A stretch of 61,833 bases of DNA from Coriobacteriales bacterium (GCA_017515595.1 JAFWFL010000053.1:1-61833); one strand, 5' to 3'; numbered from the stretch's first letter, positions 1 through 9,120 are shown. Notes: a model not told the origin generated them from the sequence alone. Translations and numbers: made by a program.

Positions 1-2
1 CC

Positions 3-602
3 GGCGGCGCCTTTGTGGGCGGCATTACCTACGCGCTCGTTGACCAGTCAATGGTTGACAAGCTCATGGCCGGTGGTACCCAGGCTATTGGCTTTGACCG
101 TTCACCGGGTATGCCTCCTGAGTACAAGCCGCAGTTTGAGCCCACAACTCCGTGGGATGACTTTGACAAGGTGCTCGAAGACATGGTAGCCGGTGGCTGG
201 GGCTACAAGGGCGAGACAATCGAAGAGCTCGCTATCAATGCCGGTATGGATCCCGAGGTTCTCGCTGCAACGTTCGAGGAGTATCAGGGCTACTGCGAGA
301 CCGGCGTTGACCTGGCCTTCAGCAAGGACGCTTCGCTTCTCACGCCGTATGAGTATGGTCCATACTACCTGATTGAGATCACCTACAACCAGCTTGGTAC
401 CGTTACCGGTTTGGTCATCAACAACCGCATGCAGGTTGTCGACTCTAACGACAAGCCAATCCCCGGTCTCTTTGGCGCCGGTGCCGAGGTTTACACCAGC
501 CTCTGGGATCACAACTACAACGGCGGCGGCGACTGCATCTCCTGGGCCATTACCTCTGGCTACATGAGCGGCAACGCAGCAGCGGAGTACGCGCTTGCAT
601 AA
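3..602 (+). CDS. FAD-dependent fumarate-reductase-like flavoprotein, C-terminal part (partial)
   Basis: The reading frame is open from the left edge, so the gene starts outside the window; about 200 residues are visible. The end carries the FAD-family closing signature: 'VINNRMQVVDSNDKPIPGLF' followed by GAGAEVYTSLWDHNYNGGG and an Ala-rich C-terminus. This matches the last third of the fumarate reductase/succinate dehydrogenase-type flavoproteins (FAD_binding_2) that Eggerthellaceae use in large numbers as secreted terminal reductases. The catalytic Arg region and any Tat signal or FMN-binding domain lie upstream and cannot be seen, so the substrate is unknown. The frame ends in TAA and is followed by a strong terminator. 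Confidence 0.85.
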   Translation, partial: GGAFVGGITYALVDQSMVDKLMAGGTQAIGFDRSPGMPPEYKPQFEPTTPWDDFDKVLEDMVAGGWGYKGETIEELAINAGMDPEVLAATFEEYQGYCETGVDLAFSKDASLLTPYEYGPYYLIEITYNQLGTVTGLVINNRMQVVDSNDKPIPGLFGAGAEVYTSLWDHNYNGGGDCISWAITSGYMSGNAAAEYALA

Positions 603-697
603 AGTAAGCATATCAGGTGCCCGAGTTATGGACGCCTGATTTGAGAAGTGCGCGAGAAGGTCTCGCTGTAGCTTCCCAATAGCAGATTTTCACACAG

Positions 698-734
698 AGA
701 CGCATGTCGGATGGTATGGCATGCGTCTTTTTTT
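698..734 (+). terminator. Rho-independent terminator after the flavoprotein
   Basis: A 9-bp perfect stem (AGACGCATG / CATGCGTCT) with a 13-nt loop is followed directly by a T-run (729-734). It sits about 95 nt after the flavoprotein stop and ends that transcript. Confidence 0.85.
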
Positions 735-1004
735 AGTTTGAGCCACTTGAATAGGATCCCATCTCCCGATTGTTTCTTAATCCGGATTTTTTGGCTGCGG
801 TATACTTATCATGTTTATGTGAGTGATATGATTTTGATCTGTGTTAGTCATAAAGGTTTGTGTGAACGGCGCCTTGGGAGGGATCCGGTCATGTATAAAT
901 GAGGATACAAGCAGTTCTGAAGAAGCTCGGATGGATAGCGCGAGCGATATGATGATATATGTACTCATTTTGCTGAATAATAAATAAAGAAAGAGGCTCA
1001 CACA
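735..1004 (+). other. Intergenic leader of the moeA-like gene
   Basis: No ORF with coding character is visible. The stretch is AT-rich near 940-990 and ends with AAAGAGG at a suitable distance from the ATG at 1005. I looked for a molybdenum-cofactor riboswitch because of the gene downstream and could not match its conserved core. Confidence 0.4.
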
Positions 1005-2273
1005 ATGAGAGACCATTCAAAGCATATTGAAGTCAGCCGTGCAGAGGGTGTTGCTACGCTTTTGGAGCACTGTGCGTTTACGCCGGGAGTTGAGGAAATT
1101 TCGCTTGAACAAGCTTTTGGCCGCACGCTTGCTGTTGATGCAACGGCGCAGATCACCATGCCAAACTGCCTGACCTGCAACATGGATTCCATCGCTTTAC
1201 ACTGGAGTGATTTTGAAGGTCTTGATGGCGGCATCCCCGATATTTCGCAGTGGAAGCGCGGTGTTGAGTGGCAGTTCGCCAACACCGGCGTTGCCATGCC
1301 CGAGGGCTTTGACACGGCGATTGTGATTGAGAATGCGGTTGTGAGCAAGGATGACACAACGCTTGAACAGATAATACTGCCTCCAAGCAGGCAGTATGCC
1401 GGTACATCTTCCGAGGGTTCGCGTATGCGCAAAGGCGACCCGGTTGCTCCGGCGGGCACGCTCATTACGCCATTGATCGCAGCCGCCCTTGGAGCCGCAG
1501 GTTATACTACCGTTCCGGTTATGGCGAAGCCGCGCGTGGCGTTTATCCCCACCGGCAACGAGCTCGTAGCTATGGGCGAAGAGATTGGCAAGGGCAAGAA
1601 TATTGAGACAAACAGCCTGGTAATACGTGGTAAAGTAGAAGCCTGGGGCGGCGAGTGCAAAGTTTGGCCCATTGTGCGCGATAATCCCCAGGCGATTGAA
1701 GCCGCACTGCGCGAAGCTGCCGCGAGCTGCGATATTATTGTGCTCAATGCCGGGTCGTCAAAGGGTTCTGTTGACTGGGGCATGGAGGTTCTCGAGGAGA
1801 TAGGCGAGGTTCTTTACCACGAGACAAACCACGGGCCGGGACATCACTCAAGCGGTTCGGTTGTTGACGGAGTTCCCGTGGTGGGTATCTCGGGTCCGCC
1901 TCTAGGCGCAGCTTTTACCACAGACTTTTATCTCAAACCGCTTATTAATTACTGGTTTGGCAAATCTCCTGAGCCTCAAACCGTAACTGCACGTCTTGCC
2001 GCAGAATTCCCCGCAGGCGGTCCCGGCAGCAAACCAGGCAACGGTAAGCCCTCCGGAGAAGACAGACCGTCTGTTGTACAGGAAGGCAAACCGTTTTTCG
2101 CAATCCAGCACCTTGAGCTGCGTTATGGCGATGACGGAGTCCTCGAAGCAATCCCTATACCCTTCCGCCCCAACCTCGTGAAAGCCAACACCAGCGGAGC
2201 CTACTACGCCCTCAACCGTTCCGAGAAACTTCCCGCACCGGGAGACCTCATCGAAGTCGAGCTAAGAGGATAA
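1005..2273 (+). CDS. MoeA-like molybdopterin molybdotransferase, divergent
   Basis: 422 residues, the usual MoeA length. MoeA inserts molybdate into adenylylated molybdopterin, the last step before the Moco enzymes encoded in this window can work. Recognisable blocks are CNMDSIA at about 58-64 (the S-x-MDGYA site, with the Asp kept), 'IPTGNELVAMGEEIGKGK' at 181-198 (the PTGDEL block of the MoCF-binding domain), 'LNAGSSKGSVDWG' near 247-259 (the SGGxSxGDxD block) and a GISGPP motif in place of GLPGNP. The C-terminal part contains a Pro/Gly/Ser-rich linker and the usual beta-barrel end. The ATG is preceded by AAAGAGG. The motifs are degenerate enough that this may be a paralogue specialised for one reductase, or a regulator, rather than the housekeeping MoeA. 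Confidence 0.75.
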   Translation: MRDHSKHIEVSRAEGVATLLEHCAFTPGVEEISLEQAFGRTLAVDATAQITMPNCLTCNMDSIALHWSDFEGLDGGIPDISQWKRGVEWQFANTGVAMPEGFDTAIVIENAVVSKDDTTLEQIILPPSRQYAGTSSEGSRMRKGDPVAPAGTLITPLIAAALGAAGYTTVPVMAKPRVAFIPTGNELVAMGEEIGKGKNIETNSLVIRGKVEAWGGECKVWPIVRDNPQAIEAALREAAASCDIIVLNAGSSKGSVDWGMEVLEEIGEVLYHETNHGPGHHSSGSVVDGVPVVGISGPPLGAAFTTDFYLKPLINYWFGKSPEPQTVTARLAAEFPAGGPGSKPGNGKPSGEDRPSVVQEGKPFFAIQHLELRYGDDGVLEAIPIPFRPNLVKANTSGAYYALNRSEKLPAPGDLIEVELRG

Positions 2274-2287
2274 TTTATAGGAATAAC

Positions 2288-2317
2288 CCGGTCTCGGTAT
2301 GATAATGCCGAGACCGG
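2288..2317 (+). terminator. Hairpin after the moeA-like gene
   Basis: Perfect 10-bp stem CCGGTCTCGG / CCGAGACCGG around a 10-nt loop, 15 nt after the stop codon. There is no T-run, so it may be a weak or factor-assisted terminator. Confidence 0.5.
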
Positions 2318-2321
2318 TCCC

Positions 2322-2693
2322 AGCCTGTTATGCAAGAATGACAGCATTACTATTTATAATCCATCTTCTACATTTGCGTCTCATGAGCTTGGTCTTTATT
2401 ATTATCATGCAAAAAGCGGCTCTCCTGAGCTCGACTTTGTTTTCAGTAACAACGGAGAGGCTACGCTTATTGAATGTAAATCAACAAATAACCGGGCAGC
2501 AAGTTTAAAATATGTACTTGCAAATCCAAAGAAGTACGGTAAACATCTGGCTATAAAGTTTTCAGATACCAACGTAGGGCAAGGTGATGGCTTCATAACT
2601 TATCCGCTCTATGCTTTGGGGATCCTTGAGTTTAACCGCCAAGAACTTATTGCACCCGTGATTGATGTAACCTGCTTGGATGGGCTCTCATAG
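2322..2693 (+). pseudogene. 3' remnant of a DUF4143-type ATPase gene
   Basis: One frame is open up to TAG at 2691-2693 and reads like the C-terminal end of the AAA/DUF4143 ATPase family: it contains 'SPELDFVFSNNGEATLIECK', then STNNRAASLKYVLANPKKYG and GFITYPLYAL. The E-x(n)-ECK pattern is the nuclease-like fold typical of the DUF4143 C-terminus. No start codon with a ribosome binding site and no N-terminal P-loop domain precede it. The frame runs back through the hairpin into the moeA-like stop. I take it as a deletion remnant, about 110-120 codons of a gene normally about 400 long. Confidence 0.65.
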
Positions 2694-2721
2694 ATGATTA
2701 ATTAGTTTGCCCATAGGGAGA

Positions 2722-3813
2722 TTACGCTGAGTTTATGTGCGAAAAGAGTTGGCGATATGCGGCGCAGAGTGCATTGATGGGGGAGCCGGAGGCTGCGAGA
2801 GCGATGCGCTTTTTGGGGCATCCGCCAAAGCAGAGGCGCAAATACGCGCAGTCGAGACATTCGGGTGCGAGGTTGGTGAGCTTGGACGTTCCAAAAGGAC
2901 GGTTTTGTTCCATGAGGGTTTCGAGGTTGGTTTTAAGGAGGTTTCCCAGTATATGGGGCTTATCTGCAAACCGGTCGCACGCATAGACACTGCCGTCTGC
3001 TTCTACGCTGCCCGCATGGCCGCAGGTTGGTTCAAATTCGCAGATACCGGCAGGTTCACCTCGAGACATCCTCATGATGGCTTCAAAGGTGGAGATAACT
3101 GGCCGCGTTGCGGGGTCATCGGCCGTCCACATGTCATAAATTGTGCAAAGGAATTTGCCAAACGAATCTGCTTTTACGCTTTCTGGAGAAAGGCTTGGAT
3201 GACTGTCTTTCATAATGAGGTCGCATACCGGGAGAAATTGGATGAGTGGGAATAAACTGCGCAGAAATGTATAGACCTCCTGCGGATGTCCAACATTTGC
3301 AGCATGAACAGCACAAAGACCATCTACGCGTACCCCAGCTTCTGTACAGGTATTGATACCGGCTATAACGCGTTGCCAGGATCCTGAGCCCGCCGCATTA
3401 TGGCGGTACGCGTCGTGAACGTTCTTAGGTCCGTCGCAGCTTACGCCAACAATAAAGCTTTCCTGTGCAAAGAATTCTGCCCACGCAGCATTGATGAGCG
3501 TGCCGTTGGTTTGGATATTGTTCACAATAACACGCCCATTAGCATATTTGCGTTGGAGGGCTGCTGCCCGCCGGTAAAAGTCAATACCGGCGAGCAGGGG
3601 TTCTCCGCCATGCCATACAAACTCAACCGCTGCTTTGCTCCCGTGCATTGCAATGGTTTGTTGTATGTATGATTCAAGAACTTCGTCCGACATACGGGTA
3701 TGTGTGGCAATATCCCGGTAGTAGCAGTAGCTGCAACACAGATTACAGCTTGCTCCTACCGGTTTTGCCATCATAGCATAGGTACGGTACGGATCAGTCT
3801 TAGAAGACGCCAC
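2722..3813 (-). CDS. Anaerobic sulfatase-maturating enzyme (radical SAM/SPASM)
   Basis: 363 residues. Family role: converts the active-site Ser or Cys of a sulfatase to formylglycine without oxygen. The radical SAM cluster is C23-x3-C27-x2-C30 in ASCNLCCSYCYY, followed by the glycine-rich HGGEPLLAG SAM site. The C-terminal SPASM cysteines are in ICEFEPTCGHAG, YACDRF and CLDCAYLRLCFGGCPK, giving two extra Fe-S clusters. The gene begins inside the sulfatase gene (14-nt overlap), so the two are translationally coupled and the sulfatase is its evident substrate. The N-terminus (YRTYAMMAKPVGASCNLCC) is typical of anSMEs. No damage is seen. Confidence 0.92.
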   Translation of the reverse strand: MASSKTDPYRTYAMMAKPVGASCNLCCSYCYYRDIATHTRMSDEVLESYIQQTIAMHGSKAAVEFVWHGGEPLLAGIDFYRRAAALQRKYANGRVIVNNIQTNGTLINAAWAEFFAQESFIVGVSCDGPKNVHDAYRHNAAGSGSWQRVIAGINTCTEAGVRVDGLCAVHAANVGHPQEVYTFLRSLFPLIQFLPVCDLIMKDSHPSLSPESVKADSFGKFLCTIYDMWTADDPATRPVISTFEAIMRMSRGEPAGICEFEPTCGHAGSVEADGSVYACDRFADKPHILGNLLKTNLETLMEQNRPFGTSKLTNLAPECLDCAYLRLCFGGCPKKRIALAASGSPINALCAAYRQLFSHINSA

Positions 3814-5689
3814 CCTTTTCCTCCCAGAGCGCTTTCATCTTGTCCCAGGTAAGGCCGCCCTCATCGCCCGATTTGGCCACGTACACACCGTTTAGTTTTG
3901 CATACAGCTCTTCCAGATTGCCACCCATGTCATCCCAGAATACCTGTGCCTTTTCCCAGCTGAGCCCTGTGTCTTCGCCAATCTGCTGAGCAATAAGATC
4001 ATTAAGCTGGTTATTGAGGGCTTCAATCAAGGGTTTATAGGTCTCGCGGTCTGCGCCGAGGTTATGCAGTTCATCAGGATCTGCATCAAGGTCGTAGAGC
4101 TCAACATCATTATGGGCATAGAGCTCGTCCACAGTGGTAGGCAGGTTACGATCAGAGATGGCAAAGTAGCGGGCAAACTTGTAATGCGGGGTAATTAATG
4201 CACGCATAAAACCACGCTTGCTCAGGTCAACACTACAGTTTACGACTTTTCCGCATGCATCGCGCTCGGCAACCATGTCTCCGTCGACCATCGAGAGCAT
4301 CTCAAACGCAAAGAGCGCTTCGCCCTCGTTGTCGCTGGGCTCAAACAATTCGCCTGCAAAACTTGTTCCGCGCAGGCCTTCGCCAATTGTTGCCTGTTCA
4401 TCAGCAGATAAATTAGTTAATCCGAGAATTGTTGGGGCGACATCCACGTGCGAGGTAACTCGGCTTATGCGGTTACCGCCCGGTATTGCCGGATGATATA
4501 CCAAGAACGGTACATGGATATTCCGCTCATAGACTGAGTTGCCCTTGCCGCGCAAACCATGGTCGCCTTCCATCTCGCCATGGTCCGAGGTCATCATGAT
4601 AATCGTGTTTTCAAAAAGACCGAGATTCGCGATTTCATGCAGCAGCTCGAGCACGTAATCATCATTGTCCTGAATGCAGTTAAGATAGAAATCGCGGAAA
4701 CGAGCCCATTGTTCATCAGTTCCCTCAAACGAACCGGCGTTCTTCTCCCAGGCGCGTTCATACTCTGCGTGAGCAGGGATTCGTCCCTCGTTGTCCAGGG
4801 TGTCCCGGAGTCCTGCAGGCAGTCCGAGATCAGGATACGCTTTTTGATAAACAGTATTGCCCGGTGTGCGTGTTACCGTGAGACGTGCGCTGTCCTTCTG
4901 TGACGTGTCGCCTTCGTCTGTGGCATCAAAGTACATAATATCATGCGGGTTTACAAAATTGACCGCGAGGAAGAACGATTGTCCATCGGCATTAACAGCC
5001 GAGCCCTTCTCGCGCAGCCACTGAGTAGCTTCGCCCTCAATGTAGTCGTCGTAATGGTATCCCTGAAGCGGCGCTCCTGCAATTTCGCCAATTGCGTTCC
5101 AGTCCGAGAAACCATAGGGCTCCATGCCGTTTACCTGGAGAACCGTATCGTCATCCGGAACATCAAACGCGCCGGCTGAGCCCATGTGGAACTTGCCTTT
5201 GTAAGCGGTGTAATAACCTGCGTCGCGCATACGGTCGCCAATGGTTGGGGGCTTCTCGTCAAGCGGCAGCTGCCAGGGGAACTCCACGTTGTCACGCATG
5301 AGGTTCTCGGTTACATGAGTACCGGTGTACAAAACAGCGCGGCTTGACGTGGACATGTTCGAGCACGCATAGTGTTTCTCGAACGTTGTGCCCAGCTCGG
5401 TCAGCAATTCACGAGCACGGAAGTTAGTACCCTCAGGATAATGATCATAGTAATGCTCTTGATCAGTCACAATGAGGATGATGTTGTAGTTCCCGTCAGC
5501 GTTGGTATGCGGAGAAACAGGTGCGGCGATGCCTGCGCGCTCAGATGCACTGGTTGCTTCTGCGCTATCAGCAGCCGCCTCGTCTGCAAGGCAAGCAGCA
5601 AGCGGCGTTTGTGCGGCTACTGCTGCTGCAGCCCCTCCTGCCAGGCCAACAAAATCTCTTCGAGAGAGATTGCGCTCGGTGTCTTCCAT
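3800..5689 (-). CDS. Secreted sulfatase, serine-type formylglycine motif variant
   Basis: 629 residues. The N-terminus carries a Tat-type signal (SRRDFVGLAGGAAAAVAAQ), so the enzyme is probably exported. The sulfatase fold follows: IILIVTDQEHYYD at 70-82 gives the first metal-binding Asp, and SDHGEMEGDHG gives the later metal site. The modified residue lies in S113-T-S-S-R117. The family motif is C/S-x-P/A-x-R, so this is a Ser-type site with Ser in the third position, unusual but compatible with Ser-processing anSME. The maturase overlaps the 3' end. The substrate cannot be read from sequence; sulfated glycans, choline sulfate and host sulfoconjugates are all possible. The ATG is preceded by an AAAGGAG Shine-Dalgarno. 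Confidence 0.9.
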   Translation of the reverse strand: MEDTERNLSRRDFVGLAGGAAAAVAAQTPLAACLADEAAADSAEATSASERAGIAAPVSPHTNADGNYNIILIVTDQEHYYDHYPEGTNFRARELLTELGTTFEKHYACSNMSTSSRAVLYTGTHVTENLMRDNVEFPWQLPLDEKPPTIGDRMRDAGYYTAYKGKFHMGSAGAFDVPDDDTVLQVNGMEPYGFSDWNAIGEIAGAPLQGYHYDDYIEGEATQWLREKGSAVNADGQSFFLAVNFVNPHDIMYFDATDEGDTSQKDSARLTVTRTPGNTVYQKAYPDLGLPAGLRDTLDNEGRIPAHAEYERAWEKNAGSFEGTDEQWARFRDFYLNCIQDNDDYVLELLHEIANLGLFENTIIMMTSDHGEMEGDHGLRGKGNSVYERNIHVPFLVYHPAIPGGNRISRVTSHVDVAPTILGLTNLSADEQATIGEGLRGTSFAGELFEPSDNEGEALFAFEMLSMVDGDMVAERDACGKVVNCSVDLSKRGFMRALITPHYKFARYFAISDRNLPTTVDELYAHNDVELYDLDADPDELHNLGADRETYKPLIEALNNQLNDLIAQQIGEDTGLSWEKAQVFWDDMGGNLEELYAKLNGVYVAKSGDEGGLTWDKMKALWEEKGGVF

Positions 5690-5697
5690 TTGTCATG

Positions 5698-6020
5698 AGC
5701 TCCTTTCTGTTCTTGTTTGTTGTACATAGCTCATCAGCATTTTCTTTTGAAGACAGAGGGCACCCCGGCAATTCAGCCGGTTCCTCGTGGGATAAATCAA
5801 ATCAAACGAGAACTTCACTGTAAAAGTAAGTCTCGAATATATAACTGTATACCAAAACCTCTTTGTCAAGGTCGCCGTGCAGAGTGTATTAATGCCAATA
5901 ATAATATTATTTATTGATAATATTATCAATAAACTAATCTGGATAGACAGATGTAACCTTGGTAACGGCCATTCTGGTTCGGACAACGGTCTGGAATCGC
6001 ATTGGCATAACACGGACTGG
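5698..6020. other. Intergenic region between sulfatase and MerR gene
   Basis: No gene is visible. It contains an AT-rich palindrome (ATTGATAATATTATCAAT) at about 5917-5934 and runs into the REP-like cluster at 6021. The part next to 5690 should hold the sulfatase promoter. Confidence 0.4.
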
Positions 6021-6080
6021 CCCCTGTTACGGTCAAGGGGCGTAACAGGGGGCGTAACAGGGGACTGACCCCTGTTACGG
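6021..6080. repeat. REP-like GTAACAGGGG palindrome cluster
   Basis: CCCCTGTTACGG and its inverted form CGTAACAGGGG alternate four times here and can fold on each other. The same word recurs at 43384-43409 and 45268-45425, so it is a dispersed family and not part of a gene. Confidence 0.7.
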
Positions 6081-6106
6081 TAAATAACGTGCAAATGGTC
6101 AAGTTG

Positions 6107-6922
6107 CTACTTTTTCTTCACGGGGTAGCAAATCTCGGTTACAAATTCATTGGGATTCTGGGTCTCGTGCGGACTTACGTGGTAGATGTTGAACATGGGA
6201 CCTGCGGGCTCGTATCCGTTTGCTTCAATCCAGGCTGCAACGGCTGCGTATACATCCACTATGAGCGTATAGCTTCCCTGGTATGTACAACTCGCGACTG
6301 TAACCTCCGGCAAGGTTTGAAATTTCACATGCTCCGTGTCTGGATAGGTGCCTTTCACGGTTTTCCAGGCCATCATTTCGACGTTTTCTTCTTTATACTC
6401 GCCATCGAGGTAGGTTACCGCGCACAGACAAGGGTCTGCCTCAACAAGCTTCATGCCGGCGGTTTCTTCTACGAGTATGCCCCATATTATTCCCTCGTCT
6501 TCATAGCGGGGGAGGGTCATATGAACTGTAGCGGCATAGCGGGCGGGAATTGTCTTAATGGTAACATTATAGCTCATGTTTTCTTCCTTTCTCAGCCTCT
6601 TTTGGGCTGCGTCCAGAAGCGCTAGTTTGTTTGCCGTATCATGAGATAAAGCTTCGAGTTCTTTTTGCCGGGTGCAAAAGAATTGCTCTAGCTGCGTGCG
6701 GTCATCATAAACCGCAAGGATCCTTACAATGTCGGCAAGCGAGAAACCCATATCCTTTAGCGCCGTGATGCGGGCTGCAATTGGGAGCTGGTCTTCTCGG
6801 TAATATCGGTAATCCGTAAAGCGATCTGTTTCGGCCGGTTTTAAGAGGCCTATCTCATCATAGTGGCGAAGCATCCTGATGCTGACTCTGGACAGCTTCG
6901 AAAATTCTCCGATTTTCAGCAT
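6107..6922 (-). CDS. MerR-family regulator with GyrI-like effector domain
   Basis: 271 residues. The N-terminus MLKIGEFSKLSRVSIRMLRH plus YDEIGLLKP is a classic MerR winged-helix start, followed by the dimerisation coiled coil (about 75-115). The C-terminal half (120-271) is a GyrI/BmrR-type small-molecule domain with KTIPARYAATVHMT and the IYHVSPHETQNPNEFVTEIC end. Such proteins (BltR/BmrR class) activate efflux or detoxification genes on binding cationic or aromatic compounds. No efflux gene is adjacent; a GNAT gene is divergently placed across a short gap and could be a target. The 3' end abuts the REP-like cluster. Confidence 0.9.
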   Translation of the reverse strand: MLKIGEFSKLSRVSIRMLRHYDEIGLLKPAETDRFTDYRYYREDQLPIAARITALKDMGFSLADIVRILAVYDDRTQLEQFFCTRQKELEALSHDTANKLALLDAAQKRLRKEENMSYNVTIKTIPARYAATVHMTLPRYEDEGIIWGILVEETAGMKLVEADPCLCAVTYLDGEYKEENVEMMAWKTVKGTYPDTEHVKFQTLPEVTVASCTYQGSYTLIVDVYAAVAAWIEANGYEPAGPMFNIYHVSPHETQNPNEFVTEICYPVKKK

Positions 6923-7068
6923 GGCGGTACCTCCTGTTGCTGATTCCTTGCGAGCTCACGCTTATACTAATGTCTGCCACAGTGAGAGAGACAAGCGTGG
7001 TTTTGTCACAACACAGTTTCGCCACAAGTTGTAAGTATTCCAGGCCAAGGTGTGTGAAGGAGAGCCTT

Positions 7069-7509
7069 ATGATTGTAAAGGTAGACCAAACAAATATCAT
7101 GGAGGCTGCATCCGTTCACTCGGTATCATGGCAAGAATCGCACAGTTCATTTTGCACTCCGGAATTCATCGCGCTCCATACGCCTGAGCATCAGCGAATA
7201 TACTTACAAAATAAGATTGACAACGGAAGCACGGTATACATGTTTGTCGAGAAGGAACCCATTGGTATAGTATCAGTAATCGGGAATCTTATAGAGGATC
7301 TCTATGTTCTTCCGAGCCATCAAAACCAAGGGCACGGAACTCAACTGTTGCAATTTGCTATGAATCATTGTGATGGCATACCCACGCTATGGATTTTAGA
7401 AAACAACATGAAAGCAGAAAAGCTCTATCGCAAGATGGGATTCAAAGAAACAGGAAGAGTTAACGCGGTAGCAAGTGGTCTTGATGAGATTGAATTCGCA
7501 TTGGCATAA
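7069..7509 (+). CDS. GNAT-family N-acetyltransferase
   Basis: 146 residues from the ATG preceded by GAAGGAGA; an upstream in-frame extension has no coding character. The acetyl-CoA motif is LYVLPSHQNQGHGTQLLQFA (V-x3-H-Q-x-Q-G-x-G), followed by 'LWILENNMKAEKLYRKMGF', the usual motif B. The acceptor is unknown. It stands alone between the divergent MerR gene and a secreted protein gene. A REP-like fragment follows the stop codon at about 7509-7552. Confidence 0.88.
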   Translation: MIVKVDQTNIMEAASVHSVSWQESHSSFCTPEFIALHTPEHQRIYLQNKIDNGSTVYMFVEKEPIGIVSVIGNLIEDLYVLPSHQNQGHGTQLLQFAMNHCDGIPTLWILENNMKAEKLYRKMGFKETGRVNAVASGLDEIEFALA

Positions 7510-7698
7510 CGGGAGACTCGTAATAGGGGACTGACCCATGTTATGCACCAAGAACGTAAACGAGATTCATTAAATAACGTATTCTTGCCTATGAATATTT
7601 CGTGCTGGACATGCTTTTTAAGGTTCGATTCAGCGATTTTTGGTTTTATGGTTACGAGACAGGATGGTAAGGAATATCTGTGAGAAAGGTGATTTGCC

Positions 7699-9030
7699 AT
7701 GAAGTCTGTTTTAACACGCAGGTCATTTATTGCGGGAGCCTCAGGGTTCGCAGCAGCACTGACATCTTGCGGAGTATTTGCCGCAGTAGCTTTGGCAGCT
7801 CCGGGACAGCCTCCGCAAAAACCCGGTGAAGGTGGCGGTCCTGGTGGTGGCCTGGGCGGAGGACCCGGTGGTGGTGATGCAGGTGCCAATACCGAGCCGA
7901 ATGCTACGGTTATCCTTCAGGATGGGGATGCTCTGAGCGGCGGCACTTACACTGCAACTGAAGTTGACCAGAGTGTTTTTGAAGCGTCGGGCAATGTGAC
8001 TGCGACCCTTGACGGAGTATCGATTCAAAAAACTGCGGGCAATGCCTCAAGTGCTGATGGGTCGAGCTTTTATGGGGTTAACGCGGCAGTTCGTGTTTAC
8101 GGAGACGCTCATGTGACGCTCAAAAACTGCAAGGTTACCGCTCAGGCAGAAAACGCAACCGGAGTCTTTGCGTATCAAAACGGTGTAATTGAGATCGCCG
8201 ATTCTACGGTTGAAGTGACCGGTGGTGGTGCCGGAGGCGTCCAGGTTTCCGGCGGAGGTACCCTTTACGGTTCGAATCTTACGGTTACCTCGGCAAGCAA
8301 AGCGGCAATACGCTCGGACCGAGGAGGCGGTATTCTCGACCTTACCGGAGGAACCTATACTTCTACCGGTACAAACGGCTGTCCTGTCATCTATAGTACA
8401 GCAGATATTACCGTGCGCGATGCTACCTGCATCTCGGAGCAGTCCCGTGCAGTTATTATTGAAGGTAAAAACTCGGTTACGGTTGAGAATTGCGAGCTTA
8501 TTGCTAACGACCAGTCAACCAAAGAAGACAGCCTCCGTGCAAATGTCATGCTTTATCAGAGCATGTCGGGAGACGCATCTGAGGGTACGAGCGTATTTAC
8601 CATGAAAAAGGGCTCGATGCGCAGCGAAAGCGGAGCAATGTTCTACTGCACCAATACCGCGTGCATCGTGAACCTCGAGGAGGCGGAACTCACGCTTTCA
8701 GATGATAAGAGTCTGCTCATTATCTCAACGGGACGCTGGGGCAAGGAAGGCTCAAACGGAGGAGAATGCGCCTTTATCGCGACCAAACAGGCTCTCGAAG
8801 GAAGCATTACCGTAGATGAGATATCAGCGCTTTCACTCAGACTGACAGGTTCAACCTACACCGGCGCAATCAACGAGGGCGGCCACGCCGGCTACGTCGA
8901 GGTAAAGCTTGACGAGTCATCTACCTGGACCCTCTTGGGCGACAGCTACATCAGCGATTTTAGCGGCGACCTCGCAAACGTTAAACCAAACGGCTTCATG
9001 CTCTACATAAACGGTGAGCCGGCACTGTAA
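7699..9030 (+). CDS. Secreted parallel beta-helix-type surface protein
   Basis: 443 residues. A Tat-like signal (LTRRSFIAGASGFAAALTSC) is followed by a Gly/Pro-rich linker (about 35-55: PGQPPQKPGEGGGPGGGLGG and on). The rest is short repeats of 20-25 residues with the pattern G-x-hydrophobic-x-hydrophobic-x-[ND]-[CST], e.g. VTLKNCKVTA, VIEIADSTVEV and VTVENCELIA. This is the stacking pattern of right-handed beta-helices seen in proteins annotated as carbohydrate-binding. No catalytic residues could be recognised and no sortase motif is present. GAGAAAGGTG precedes the ATG. Function unknown; cell-surface or exported polysaccharide binding is an inference. Confidence 0.75.
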   Translation: MKSVLTRRSFIAGASGFAAALTSCGVFAAVALAAPGQPPQKPGEGGGPGGGLGGGPGGGDAGANTEPNATVILQDGDALSGGTYTATEVDQSVFEASGNVTATLDGVSIQKTAGNASSADGSSFYGVNAAVRVYGDAHVTLKNCKVTAQAENATGVFAYQNGVIEIADSTVEVTGGGAGGVQVSGGGTLYGSNLTVTSASKAAIRSDRGGGILDLTGGTYTSTGTNGCPVIYSTADITVRDATCISEQSRAVIIEGKNSVTVENCELIANDQSTKEDSLRANVMLYQSMSGDASEGTSVFTMKKGSMRSESGAMFYCTNTACIVNLEEAELTLSDDKSLLIISTGRWGKEGSNGGECAFIATKQALEGSITVDEISALSLRLTGSTYTGAINEGGHAGYVEVKLDESSTWTLLGDSYISDFSGDLANVKPNGFMLYINGEPAL

Positions 9031-9054
9031 CCAGGTAGCTGAGATTGAACTGAT

Positions 9055-9114
9055 GTGTCAAAGAGACAGGTGCTTAAGCACTATAGCGTGCTAAAGCACC
9101 TGTCTCTTTGACAC
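9055..9114. repeat. REP-like inverted repeat (21-nt arms)
   Basis: Perfect 21-nt arms starting GTGTCAAAGAGACAGGTGCT flank an 18-nt loop. It resembles the GACAGGTGCC palindromes that are dispersed in genomes carrying REP-associated transposases. It may also serve as a terminator for the gene ending at 9030. Confidence 0.75.
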
Positions 9115-9120
9115 GCTTGA

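Noticed and set aside
735-1004. Moco riboswitch before the moeA-like gene
   Set aside because: GC-rich words near 868-890 drew attention, but the conserved hairpins and GAAAGC-type core could not be found.
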